Part shown: positions 23,802-33,722 of the stretch, piece after piece
How the letters are laid out: each line of letters starts with the position of its first letter
How positions within the stretch are numbered: position 1 is the stretch's first letter
NCBI GenBank assembly: GCA_905221605.1
Contig: CAJNDS010001724.1
Coordinates: 299,978-363,977, forward strand
Direction of reading: 5' to 3'
DNA: 64,000 nucleotides
From: Symbiodinium natans
Taxonomy: Eukaryota > Sar > Dinophyceae > Suessiales > Symbiodiniaceae
The notes under the pieces: generated by a model
The model's input: the letters and a program-made list of their open reading frames with translations, nothing else
What the model was told of the DNA's origin: nothing
Database searches by the model: none
Translations under genes and position numbers: made by a program

Positions 23802-23894
23802 CCATTGTAGTTCCTTTTTTGGGTTAACCAGGTTGAAGGTAAGGGTCATTTAATCGAAAAATAGGTTCACCCAAAAAAGGAACTACAATGGAGA
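23802..23894. repeat. Family VI inverted-repeat element, best copy
   Basis: Near-perfect ~27-bp inverted ends: CATTGTAGTTCCTTTTTTGG against CCAAAAAAGGAACTACAATG. The centre is only about 35 bp. Outer bases GTC.CCATTG/CAATGGAGAC also pair. Confidence 0.85.
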
Positions 23895-24214
23895 CTATCT
23901 TAGGTAGTACCCTTGGCACTACTTAGAACGTTTTTACGTTTTTCGTACGGATTGAACAAACAGCAACAGCAACATGGAACGCAATCTATAGGCCCCGGCA
24001 GACGACCATACATTGAATGAAGCAGCGTTCGTGAAGTGGTGGGACCTCAGACGCTGCAAGGGCCCGCAATCACGAAACACAGGCGTTGGTTAACTCAAGG
24101 CGTTGATTTCGGGTTTAGAGTTTTGAGGTTAAGAAGTGAGAGATAGTGCCGATGAGTGTGAGCCCTGTAGCAGCTAGCAGTCTGGTGTCGCGGGGTTTGC
24201 AGGGCTCGCTCTCC

Positions 24215-24600
24215 TTTCACTCTCTCTCTCTCTCTCTGTCTCCCCCTCCGTCTCTCTCCCTCTGTGACTCTGGACTTTCGCTCGGCTTTCTCTTTCTCTC
24301 TTTTGTTCATCTCTCTCTCTCTCTCTCTGCCTCTCTCTCTCTCTCTCTCTTCTTTCTCTTTCGCTCTCGCTCTGCATCGCCTAGTCTCTCGTTCGCTCCC
24401 TCTCTCTCTCTCTCTGTCTCTTTGGACTCCTCCCTTCTTCTCTGTACCTCCCGTGTCCCTGCTCTCAGTTTATCTTCCGCTTTCGCTTTTTGTCACCTCA
24501 AATATTTCCCTCTCTCTTTTCCCTTCTTCGCTTACTCTTTCTAGCTTTTTTTTTCTCTCTCTCTCTCTCTCTTCTCCCTCCCTTTCTTTCACTTCCGCTT
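24215..24600 (+). repeat. CT-rich low-complexity tract
   Basis: Long TCTCTC runs with variants. The Ser/Leu/Phe- and Arg/Glu-rich ORFs on both strands here come from this tract. Confidence 0.93.
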
Positions 24601-24614
24601 CTCGCGTAATATAG

Positions 24615-24703
24615 GGGTTTACGAAAATAAGGTATCCCCCTTATCATAAGGACCCCAATCAGGTGCCCCTAATATCGTGAACCCCCATACCTCTGTCTCT
24701 ATG
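24615..24703. repeat. Family II element
   Basis: Starts GGGGTTTACGAAAATA..GG.ACCCCC and ends TAAGGACCCCAA..AGGTGCCCCTAA..GAACCCCCAT. Copies: 21270-21356, 24615-24703, 50133-50200 (partial), 54936-55032, and an inverted fragment near 23735-23770. The copy at 54936 lies immediately after PPR coding sequence. Confidence 0.6.
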
Positions 24704-25313
24704 TCTGGCTCAGGTATGACGAGACGTTCGAGAGCGGTGAGGAAACCCACGAGGGAGACCCAACAGCAGGACACTTGCAGGCAATTGCTGGAAGGGCAGG
24801 TCTCGCCCTGCATCCCATTCCGACGTTTCGGGGTTTAGGGTTTAGGGTTTAGGGTCATGAGATGGAGCAAAGTGGGTTGAGTCTTTGGTTCCGGCAGATA
24901 TCGCATGGAGCCGGATCCCCCGCCCAGCAAGCCATCGACGCATTTTCATGCTCCATAAACCCTAAACCCTAAACCCTAAACCCTAAACCCTAAACCCTAA
25001 ACCCCACGCCGGCCTACACCCATCACCGAGGACAGCCTTCCCCAACCTCCTACAGCGAGTGGTCTGAGCCCGCCTGGACCTCATTAGGACTTATAGGGTT
25101 TAGGGTTTAGGGTTTTGGGTTTTGGGTTTAGGGCTTAGGATTTATTGGGTTTATTGAGGACTTAGGGTTTAGGGTTTGACCTACACGTGAAGGCTTCAGA
25201 GGCTTGGAGGCATAGGGCTTGGGGACTTGCATGGGTTTGGGGTTTAGGGTTTAGGGTTTAGGGCACGGTTTGAGTTTCTCAGTCCGTGCTTAAAACGGTT
25301 TTAGGGTTTAGGG

Positions 25314-25568
25314 TTCAGAGGTATCTCACTTTGCGCCAACACCTACATGAGAAGCACGGAGTGGAATCTTCTGACGACACCAAGCTATTGTGGTTTTCTG
25401 CAAGCAAGCCTAGAAGTGTGAGGTTGCAGAACAAACGATCCATGATGGCAAAGAGTATGCTGGCGCCACTTTTCCCGGATCTTGAGCTGGAGGTAGAGTG
25501 GAAGAAAGGTGTGATTTGGGCTGGCAAGTCCAGAATAGCTGCAGCCTTCCCGGTGGCACTCGCTGCTA
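25314..25568 (+). repeat. Duplicate of an ORF1 segment in the LINE 5' region
   Basis: 255 bp identical by eye to 26266-26520 (constant offset 952). It is followed by TGGCTACGGCTCAAGGG before the ORF1 start region. It is not in a frame that leads into ORF1: its frame stops at 25630. Confidence 0.93.
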
Positions 25569-25631
25569 TGGCTACGGCTCAAGGGTTTCGGCTCGGATTC
25601 CTTCTTGGGTGTTGGTGTAGTTGCTTCTGAC

Positions 25632-26666
25632 ATGTCAGCTCTCATGTATAGCCCTTCTGCTGGTCCTGTGAAGAAGAAACCTCGAGGGGATGATGTGGAC
25701 GGGGATGCCGATGAGCAGCTCGATGCTCTCATGAGGCTTCATCAGCATCCGGATGAGTTTGAGCTTGAGGGCACTGACGCCCCGTCGTGGGCTGTGGCAC
25801 TTCAGAAGAGTTTCCAACTGGAAATTCGACGCAGTAACGATTCACTTGGAGCTCTCGATGCTCGAATGACTAAGCTCGAGTCAGAGTCTGTTCGTGAAAG
25901 AAAGGACCTTGATAGACGAATTGCTGCTTTGGAGGAAATTGTCCAACAAACTGCGCATGGCTCACACAATGCTGCTGCTCCCTCTCAAGGTGTCTTCTCC
26001 AGAATGCCTCCTCCTGCTGAAAGGCAAGGGCAATCTGGTGAAGGCGGCTTTGCGTCTTCAGCACAGACGAGCACTGATACTGACTACAATCACATAGTGG
26101 TTGGTGAGTGGGAGGACGGAACCCCCAGAGCTGAAATCATTGATCGTATCCGAGCACTTTTGGCGTCCCATCAACCAACTCTGCAAGTGCAAGACATAGT
26201 GGTTTATGGAAGAAGAGGCTCAGTGGGTCACATCTTTCTCAGCAAGTTGCCAGGTGACGAGTCGTTTCAGAGGTATCTCACTTTGCGCCAACACCTACAT
26301 GAGAAGCACGGAGTGGAATCTTCTGACGACACCAAGCTATTGTGGTTTTCTGCAAGCAAGCCTAGAAGTGTGAGGTTGCAGAACAAACGATCCATGATGG
26401 CAAAGAGTATGCTGGCGCCACTTTTCCCGGATCTTGAGCTGGAGGTAGAGTGGAAGAAAGGTGTGATTTGGGCTGGCAAGTCCAGAATAGCTGCAGCCTT
26501 CCCGGTGGCACTCGCTGCTAAGCCTGGGAACAAAGTTGTGGCCCTATCTACTGATCCTGAGCAGGCTCAAGCGCTATACCATTTCAATGTTGGCCTGATT
26601 GCCAACATACGAGGCAAGACGGAACCCGAAGTTGAGGCGCATCTTTTCAAGATGCAGCAGAGCTGA
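25632..26666 (+). CDS. LINE ORF1 protein
   Basis: 344 residues from ATG at 25632 (the frame is open slightly further upstream, but this is the first ATG after the duplicated segment). An N-terminal basic patch (KKKPRGDD) is followed by an acidic stretch. A coiled-coil region with heptads lies around residues 80-120 (SLGALDARMTKLESE, DLDRRIAALEEIV). A Ser/Gly-rich linker then leads to a C-terminal globular part with IVVGEWEDGTPRAEIIDRI and IVVYGRRGSVGHIFLSKL, which looks RRM-like and could bind RNA. ORF1 proteins of LINEs package the element RNA; the RRM assignment is inference. It ends TGA, after which ORF2 continues in the same frame. Confidence 0.75.
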   Translation: MSALMYSPSAGPVKKKPRGDDVDGDADEQLDALMRLHQHPDEFELEGTDAPSWAVALQKSFQLEIRRSNDSLGALDARMTKLESESVRERKDLDRRIAALEEIVQQTAHGSHNAAAPSQGVFSRMPPPAERQGQSGEGGFASSAQTSTDTDYNHIVVGEWEDGTPRAEIIDRIRALLASHQPTLQVQDIVVYGRRGSVGHIFLSKLPGDESFQRYLTLRQHLHEKHGVESSDDTKLLWFSASKPRSVRLQNKRSMMAKSMLAPLFPDLELEVEWKKGVIWAGKSRIAAAFPVALAAKPGNKVVALSTDPEQAQALYHFNVGLIANIRGKTEPEVEAHLFKMQQS

Positions 26667-29600
26667 CACAGAGCCCAGCCGAGACCATGCAAACCCATTG
26701 TTGTACAGATATGCACTTGGAACATTAGGGGGCAGAGTGTGGGCAAAGCCAGCGACTGCGTGTTTCAAGATCATGCCCCGGAATTTATTTTGCTGCAAGA
26801 AGTGGGTGGCACGGGCGCTCTTGATTCTGTAAAGGAGGGCAACTCTCGTGATCATGTTCTGAGTCTTCCTAGTGATCTCAGGGAGCTGGTCATGGATGAG
26901 TCCTCAGATTTGCATGATTATCGAGTTTTTTCTGGCAACAACGAGGCCTACCTGGCACAGGTGATTGCTCTTGATAGGGAGGTTTGCGAGAGAGTCGTCT
27001 TCCACTACAAGGGCTTGAGGTTTATTGCGGTATGCTTCAAATGCGCTACAACCCAAAACTATCTCTTGGTCGTCTCAGCTCATTTTCCCCATACGGGGTA
27101 TCCGGATGAGGTGTATTCGGATGCATGCCAAGATTTGTGTTCCTTTGTTACCAAGTATTCACAGTATGACACTATTCTGGGTGGGGATTGGAATTGCCAG
27201 CAGGGAGATCCGCGTTTCGACTTGCTGGCTGTTCCGCTTTCCATTCTTGGCTTTGGGAATATTCTTGCAGGCCAAGCTACACGTTTCGGCAAGGACTCGC
27301 AGAGGGAACTTGATTTCTTCTGGTGGAGGGCGGCGCCTGACTCTGCTCCATCAGAGGTCCTTTCAACAGTAATTTCAGACACTGCACAAGCTATCAATTC
27401 AGACCATGCCATGGTTTTGGCTGAGCTGTTCAACTCAAGAAATGCTCCTCGCAAGAAGAGACGCTCTAAAAACATTAGGTGCTTGCCCTATTCGGTTGAT
27501 AAGCTCAAACTGCGAAGCCTGCTGGATGCAGATGATACTCAGTGCGGTGATCTGGGATTGCAGCAACAGTGGCGTAGAGTGAGGCAGCTTTCGGATGCGG
27601 TGTCGTCGCCGTTGCGTAGCAGGAAATTCAAAGACTCCAAATCTCTAAAAGAACTCTGCTCCCGACGACGCCTCGAACAAGATCCACAAGTTCGGCTATT
27701 GCTTACTAAGCTCATTTTGTCCCAGAGACAAGCAGAAAGGCAGTCCTGGTGCAATGAGATTTTGGATTTGGCTTCGCAGTGCCACTATGATTCCATTCGT
27801 CAAGCGCGGCGTCAGCATAATCAACATATTAGCTTAGACAGCGCACTGGAGAAGTATTCTACCGAAGATGCTTTCGTGCAAGATGTGCACTGCCATTTCC
27901 AGGCTAAGTTTGGTGCAGAGCACGGGGAGGATCCATGCTTGCCGTGGCAGCTGGAACTGCCGGAGGCGGCCCCATTCACTGAGTGCGAGGTTGCTGCTGC
28001 TGTGGGGCGTCTTAAGTATTACAAGGCTGCAGGGCCCTCTGGCATAAGCAATGAAATTCTCAAGGCTCTGGCGGAAACTTCCACGGGCCTCACGCTCCTC
28101 ACCTCCGTTTTCAATCTCATGCTTTTGCACCAGCCCCTTCAAGAACAGAGGCTTGCGGAGTTGTGCTTGATTGCAAAAACCCAACATATTTCTGTGCCCA
28201 GTGATTACCGCCCTATTGCTCTAATGGAGACTTTCCACAAGACCTACATGAAGATGCTAATCCTCAGGGTTCAGAAAGGGTGGCAACCTGCGACCTCGCA
28301 ACTCGGTGGACTCGCCAACTGTCAGCTTTTGGACTCGCTCTTGCTGGCTACAAATAGGCTGGAACGGGAATCACTTCAACAATCAGAGTCCTTTTGGTTG
28401 AGTGCTGACATACAGGGGGCTTTTGACAATGTGCAATGGGATGTGATGCATTCCTCACTTCTAAGAATGACGGACTCTCAATTTCATCCTGAACTCCTGC
28501 GGGTCTTCCACGAAATGCGACATCACCAGCTTTCAATGTCATGGGGTGGACGTACCAGTCGGTTCAAGCTCAACAAGGGGGTGCTTCAGGGTGGAGCCCA
28601 TAGTTCTCAAATCTTCGCTATGACCATGGAAGCTTTGTTTGTTTTGTTGAAGGAAAGATGGTGTGAAGAATTTCCGGATGCCGTATCTGCTTGGTGCTAT
28701 ATCGATGACTGTATACTGCTGTTTCGCGATTTGTCCACCATGGAAAGGGCTGTGCCTTGGATTCTGCAACAATTCCAGCGATTTGGGTTTATTTGGAATC
28801 CTACAAAGACCAAAATCTGTGCGGCGCCTGCTCAGCGCGAGCTTTTCCAGCGGACACGTCACAATATGCATGACTTTCTTAAACAGTGCCAGGTTGTTTC
28901 CCAGTTCAAATATTTGGGGTGCATGCTTACGGTGCCGGCATCAATTTCCACTGAGGGTCCCCCGCTGAGTGACTTATTGCTTGAGCAGGCCAAGGCTAAA
29001 GCCATTGCGGGCATTGAAAACATTAGGTCTTTCCTACGAAGGTGCCACTACGTGCGCTGGCCCTTGGCTCTTCGATTGTTGCAAGTATTTGTGCTTTCCA
29101 AGTGGTTATGGTTTTCCCCTTGCGTACACCCCACTATGCAAAGACTGCAAGCCATCAAAACCTTTCAGTTGGGAATTCTGGCAAGCGCGCTGCAGCTCTA
29201 TGTTCCCCTACACTGCGGCGATGCGCAGCGAAGGGGGTTGCACAGAATCAGGAGAAGAGCGTGTGCTGAAATGATTAGGTATTGGGCGCCTGGGCACTCG
29301 TGGGTTCGGTCATGGCTGTGGCGACGTTGGTCCTACTTGGGTCACGTTCTTCGTATGCCAGTGAGCCATCCTACACGTATGGAATTATTCTGTGACTTTA
29401 AACAGGTGCGCGATGGAAGAGCAATTACCACTGGAAGATGGCTGCTAAGCGTAATGCGAAACATTCTGAAGAATAATGCGTTGACCTTGTCTCAGATATC
29501 CAATCTTTACATGGACAAGGTGGAGTGGAACCATCTGTTCCCAAAGGTAGAGCAAATGTTCGCACTGCCAGATTCTGATGCCTTGCCTGCCTGTGCGGAT

Positions 29601-29948
29601 GACACGTGGGGGCGGTGGGCGGAATGTTACAATGCTGCGGTTGCTTGGTTCCGTGCTGTTTTCTGCTGGAGAGAAGAGGGAAGGCTTCACTTCAAGTGGC
29701 TGGATGTCCAGGAAGGTTGGATGCAGTTATCGTTCGCTGACGATGATTTTACCAGCGCAGTTCTTTCTTGGCTTAGCTGGCTTCGGTTGCTGGGTAAAGT
29801 GCCCCCTTTTGTCGTGCAGCTTACTGTCGACACGGATACTGAACGATGGCAGGAATGTGTGCAACATCTTATGCGTTTCTACTTCGATTGCGTTTTCGTG
29901 ATTGAGTCGGTTCCTGCTTCTCACGGGGACAGGGTTCGTCGATGCTGA
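26667..29948 (+). CDS. LINE ORF2: endonuclease/reverse transcriptase
   Basis: Open from the codon after the ORF1 stop to 29948. Endonuclease (EEP/APE family) motifs: TWNIRG at 26715-26732, EFILLQEVGG near 26781, GGDWN near 27181 and NSDHAM near 27394. Reverse transcriptase motifs: YKAAGPSGI near 28019, DYRPIALMETFHKTYMKM near 28203, ADIQGAFDNVQW near 28405 (motif A), GVLQGGAHSSQIF near 28578 (motif B) and CYIDDCILLF near 28695 (motif C, YIDD instead of the common YADD). A C-terminal region follows with WRRWSYLGHVLRM. No RNase H is evident. In LINEs the endonuclease nicks the target and the RT copies RNA there. No ATG precedes the endonuclease core (first ATG 26892), so initiation is unusual. 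Confidence 0.9.
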   Translation, partial: HRAQPRPCKPIVVQICTWNIRGQSVGKASDCVFQDHAPEFILLQEVGGTGALDSVKEGNSRDHVLSLPSDLRELVMDESSDLHDYRVFSGNNEAYLAQVIALDREVCERVVFHYKGLRFIAVCFKCATTQNYLLVVSAHFPHTGYPDEVYSDACQDLCSFVTKYSQYDTILGGDWNCQQGDPRFDLLAVPLSILGFGNILAGQATRFGKDSQRELDFFWWRAAPDSAPSEVLSTVISDTAQAINSDHAMVLAELFNSRNAPRKKRRSKNIRCLPYSVDKLKLRSLLDADDTQCGDLGLQQQWRRVRQLSDAVSSPLRSRKFKDSKSLKELCSRRRLEQDPQVRLLLTKLILSQRQAERQSWCNEILDLASQCHYDSIRQARRQHNQHISLDSALEKYSTEDAFVQDVHCHFQAKFGAEHGEDPCLPWQLELPEAAPFTECEVAAAVGRLKYYKAAGPSGISNEILKALAETSTGLTLLTSVFNLMLLHQPLQEQRLAELCLIAKTQHISVPSDYRPIALMETFHKTYMKMLILRVQKGWQPATSQLGGLANCQLLDSLLLATNRLERESLQQSESFWLSADIQGAFDNVQWDVMHSSLLRMTDSQFHPELLRVFHEMRHHQLSMSWGGRTSRFKLNKGVLQGGAHSSQIFAMTMEALFVLLKERWCEEFPDAVSAWCYIDDCILLFRDLSTMERAVPWILQQFQRFGFIWNPTKTKICAAPAQRELFQRTRHNMHDFLKQCQVVSQFKYLGCMLTVPASISTEGPPLSDLLLEQAKAKAIAGIENIRSFLRRCHYVRWPLALRLLQVFVLSKWLWFSPCVHPTMQRLQAIKTFQLGILASALQLYVPLHCGDAQRRGLHRIRRRACAEMIRYWAPGHSWVRSWLWRRWSYLGHVLRMPVSHPTRMELFCDFKQVRDGRAITTGRWLLSVMRNILKNNALTLSQISNLYMDKVEWNHLFPKVEQMFALPDSDALPACADDTWGRWAECYNAAVAWFRAVFCWREEGRLHFKWLDVQEGWMQLSFADDDFTSAVLSWLSWLRLLGKVPPFVVQLTVDTDTERWQECVQHLMRFYFDCVFVIESVPASHGDRVRRC

Positions 29949-30130
29949 TGGGCAAGTGCGAGTAAGTGCCATGCAAGAGCGGTCTGTGTGCGCGGTGGTC
30001 AAAGAGCCACTGCCGATTTGAGTCGCTGTTTCCTGTAAGTGCAGTGGTCGCGGGCCGTTGCCTCTTTTGTGCTGGCTGTGATGCCACGACAGGCCTGACA
30101 TTGACTGAGCGCCTGTGAGAGAGAGAGGGT

Positions 30131-32580
30131 TCAGGGTATTCACAAGGGCTTTCGGGTTTAGGGTTTAGGGTTGGTTCATAAACAGCGCTTGCGGTTTGGT
30201 GGGTTTGTGTGTTGGACTTCGAGTTGGGGTAGGGCCGCCCTGGGAGAGCCTGGCTTGTCCCTAAGCCCGAAACCCCCAAAAGCCGAAGGCCCTAAACCCC
30301 GAAAAAGAAACGTGTCTTGCTGTCGATCATCATCACATCCCTGTGCAAGGGTTATAATCTGGGATGTTCCCCCTTATACTGACAGTCCTTAATCGCGATC
30401 GCAACCAATAAGGGATTGTAATAGGGGGTATTAGAATACCTATGAAGGACTGTTGGTATAAGGGGAACATCACAAGTTAAGCCCTAAAACCCTAAACCCT
30501 AAACCGTAGGTTCCGGGAGGTCCATATGTTTTGTGCCCTCAGGGCAAGCGCGAGACGGGCCTGTGAGCCTGGGTAGTGGCAGGCCCTGCGGGCAGCAAGA
30601 CGTTTTCTGCGCTTCGGAGGGTTCAGGGTTTAGGGTTGGGATGCTCAATTCCCCCTTATACGAACACTCCTTAACAGCGATTATAAGAAGGGGGTACTAG
30701 AATGTAGAAAAACGTAGGTGTAGGATCAGTCATGGCCTGGGCTTTTGCGATGTTGTCAGGTTTAGATCTTCGGATATGCCAGTGTGGGGCTCAAGTCATC
30801 AGACACTGTGCAAACTAGCCTCGCTGACGGCCCGCCTACGGTGTCAGTGCTGTTGTTGCCACAGGTGTTGCAGCGGGATGTGTTGAACTCAATTGTCCGC
30901 AATCAGCCGTGACCCTTCATCTCGCCACGAGGACTCGGCTACATCCAGGCCGGGACAATCCTGAATTCAGCATCATGCCGGCCGTTTCACAACATAGAAT
31001 AGGGCCTGAGCTTCACAGACTGGCAAGCTGAAGCTTGAAGCAGCATGAACACTCTCACCTTACAAGCGTCCACGTTATGTTGAAGCACGACTTCGTGTGG
31101 CCCGAGTATCCCAACCGCTGGCCAGCTCTGCTACTCTTTAAGACGAGCGAGCGGCAAAGCCGCCACTCATTGCTCAGGTGGTTGAGGCGTTGTTCCTCTG
31201 TTGCCGGCATGGGCTGCCTTCAGCAGCCACGACTCGGTCTTTGGTCTGGGTTCCGTACTAACTTGAACTGAGGGTTTAGGGTTTAGGGTTTTAGGGTTTA
31301 GGGTTTAGGGTTTAGATGGGTTTAGGGTCCCAATTTGAGGCTGAAAACTACAGACAAGCGCGGCCAACAACCGAGGAACTTTGCCAAGGCTGCTAGGTGG
31401 GACACAGTTGCAGCAAAAAACTCCTTGCATTTGGGGGTTGCCCACGTCCGGCTCCCTTAAGTCAGCACACACACACACACCCAAAACCCCCTAAACCCTA
31501 ATTCAGCCTTAAGCCAAGCCTTCCTACACCCCTAAACCCCAAACCCCAAACCCCAAACCCCAAACCCCAAACCCCAAACCCCAAACCCCAAACCCCACCT
31601 TTCGGTGGTGGGCCAACCCGGGCTTGCTTTTCGCGGGTTCAGGGTTTAGGGTTTAGGGCTTAGGGCTTAGGGTTTAGGGCAAGGAAAATGAAAGCGTATC
31701 CTTAGAAACCCAAGAGCTGGGCAGCCCTTATCCTTTCAAAAGGAAGCACGTGGAGGTTCAGGGCACGTAGCAACCCAATGATAAGTGAGCCTATTGAGGT
31801 ACTTAAAGCCACTTAGGGTTCTATAACTACACTTATCATTATTGGGTTACCCTAACCCGAAACCCTAAACCCGCAACCCAGAACCTCCAAGCGAGTGCAA
31901 ACGCATCCGAGCCCATCCGAAACTTCAGACACATGGGCATTTTTCTTGAGCAGGAGGGTTTAGGGTTTAGGGTGGATTTTGAAGCCTTCAATATGCTGAG
32001 CCTCCAGGGGATTTCTTGAGCTTGTAGTTTTCGACCCGGGCTTGTAGGCTTAGGGGTATGGGGGGCTCAGGGAAGCCTTTTCTTTCCTAAGCCCTGAAAT
32101 ACCCCCTAAAACTCTCGCGCCTATCATCTGAGGGATAGAACGAACCCCTATACAAGCCCTACACATATACCTACGATGGTCTCTATATACCTAAGTAGCC
32201 CCTACATTGCCCCTAAGGTCCCTTATAAGGGTCCCTCCTTGGTGCCTTGAAAAGGATCGTGAAGCTGATCGAGTTGCAGATGGCTCAAGGATAGCCCTTT
32301 TTGCCCAAGCAGCGGGTGGCCGCTGTCTGCTCAAGGTCTGGGGGGGGGGGCTTAGGTTTAGGGTTTAGGGTTTAGGGTTTAGGGTTTAGGGTTTAGGGTA
32401 TTCAGGGTGGAGGGAGCCCTCCGGGCGGTGCATCGAAGCGTTCTGCAAACAGAAGGGTTTCGGGCCGGGGTTTAGGGTTCAGGGTTTAGGGCTTTAGGGC
32501 TGTCTCCTGACGCGCTCACCCAAGTGGATGCAGAAAGGTTTTTTTTTCGGCGACAGCAGCATCCGAACCACTGGCCGCAG
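30131..32580. other. Non-coding or unassigned stretch
   Basis: TTTAGGG arrays, a complete family V element (30361-30472), a partial family V copy (30639-30706) and a CCCCAAA variant array (about 31530-31595). It also holds about 550 bp of unique sequence (30710-31265) with an ORF of 78 residues (31035-31271) that I cannot identify, and a family III-like element (31750-31890). No supported gene. Confidence 0.5.
30361..30472. repeat. Family V inverted-repeat element, best copy
   Basis: GGGATGTTCCCCCTTATACT at the left pairs with GTATAAGGGGAACAT at the right; inner GACAGTCCTTA pairs with GGACTGTTG. Other copies: 19227-19316, 48794-48908 (interrupted by a CCCTAA stretch), and fragments 9264-9299 and 30639-30706. 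Confidence 0.8.
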
Positions 32581-32613
32581 CATAAAGCACACATTTTCTT
32601 CACAGCCGCTGTT
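32581..32613 (+). CDS. B exon, diverged
   Basis: GCCGCAG acceptor, HKAHIFFTAAV, then GC (GCAAGG). Aligns with [16 protein letters not shown] ending (GTTTAGGG) two codons later is the alternative, in which case the donor is part of the telomere-like repeat. Confidence 0.5.
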
Positions 32614-33604
32614 GCAAGGTTTAGGGTTTGGGGTTTAGGGTTTAGGGTTTACAGGGTTTGGGGTTTCAACAACATGATTTGCGCTGCGTGCATCAAGTAT
32701 AAATAGTCATGCAAGTTTGTGTGTGCAGAATGAGCACGATTGTACTTGTGATCTTGTGATCTAGATTGCTATCTTGACTCCCCGGCTATGTGTCTTGTTC
32801 CGTCTTGGCTTCCTGCCTTATTTCCGATTCTCTCTCTTGCTGGTACTCGCTCTCTCTCTCTCTCTCTCTTTCTCTCTTTCTCTCTCTTTACTCTCTTTCT
32901 CTGCTTGTGTGTCAGTTGTTTGTCTCTGGTCACATAGGTATGAAGAAGGCTCGTTCACCCAGCTCGTAGGTCAGAAAGGTGCATGAGATGAATTGCAGTG
33001 GGGAGCTGCCAAACCGCTGAATCAGTGTTGCACCACCAAAAGCATAGTCCAACAAAGGCCAACCCCCAAGCCCAAAACACTAAACCCTGGGTGGCAAAAT
33101 CCACCCTGAACCCTACTTGGAGGTTTAGGGTTTAGGGTTTAGGGTTTACAAGCTGTGCAAGCAGCTGCTTTTCTGGCACTCCCCACCAGCCCAGATGGAA
33201 AAAAAGGGTTTAGGGGGAACCCCAAGCACACCTAGAGGTTCATGGGTAGTTAGGAGTAGGGCTAGAAGTATGGCAACTACACTTATAGCCTTATCTACGG
33301 CATCTACAACCTTACCTCCAAGTACCCCTAAACCCTATAAACCCCAAACCCTAAACCCTAAACCCAGAACGATCAGCTAGGCAAAAACCCTGATCCCTAA
33401 ACCCCATTTAACCCCGCTGTGTGGGTCAGGTGCCAAAAAGACCCTAAACCTTAAACCTTAAACCTTAAACACTAAACCCTAAGCCCTAAACCCTAAACCC
33501 TAAACCCTACATATAAGCACCTTCAGGGGCAAGGGTCAGCCGTGGATGGACCGCCCAGAGAATTGACGCGGAAGTCGGCTCCTTGAGGCATCCTGAGGGT
33601 TTCG

Positions 33605-33722
33605 GTAGGGTTTAGGGTTTAGGGTTTAGGGTTTAGGGTTTAGGGTTTAGGGTGTAGGGTTTAGGGTTTAGGGTTTAGGGTTTAGGGTTTAGGGTTTAGG
33701 GTTTAGGGTTTAGGGTTTAGGG
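33605..33722 (+). repeat. TTTAGGG array
   Basis: About 118 bp of nearly perfect TTTAGGG units. No coding content. The intervals 33000-34700 otherwise hold only family III (33231-33330) and weak exon candidates (33165-33206 FLALPTSPDGKK; 34049-34090 GNEFPDLEFD), neither in a convincing phase. Confidence 0.9.

Larger units (their letters stand above)
20742..25313. other. Repeat-rich stretch with no confident gene
   Basis: It contains telomere-like arrays, a family II element (21270-21356), a CTAAAC-rich array (about 23270-23350), family IX (23571-23679), family VI (23802-23894), a long pyrimidine tract (24215-24600) and a family II element (24615-24703). Possible short exons with clear splice signals: 21434-21470 (GDGEQQPEEYAAA) and 24714-24790 (YDETFESGEE). 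I could not place them in a gene. The ORF at 22777-23049 looks non-coding. Confidence 0.45.
25314..30130 (+). mobile_element. LINE-type (non-LTR) retrotransposon
   Basis: Two-ORF retroelement. ORF1 (25632-26666) encodes a coiled-coil protein. ORF2 (from 26667 in frame to 29948) encodes an AP-type endonuclease followed by a reverse transcriptase. The element sits directly in TTTAGGG repeat sequence: the left edge follows GGTTTTAGGGTTTAGGGTT at about 25313 and the right side ends near a GAGAGAGAGAGG tract (about 30116-30130) before TTTAGGG resumes. Both ORFs are open throughout, so the copy is young or active. The 5' portion contains a duplicated ORF1 fragment. No target-site duplication can be recognised in the repeat background. 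Confidence 0.85.

Noticed and set aside
24095-24614. Ser/Leu/Phe-rich and Arg/Glu-rich ORFs
   Set aside because: Translation of a CT-rich tract; no conserved feature.
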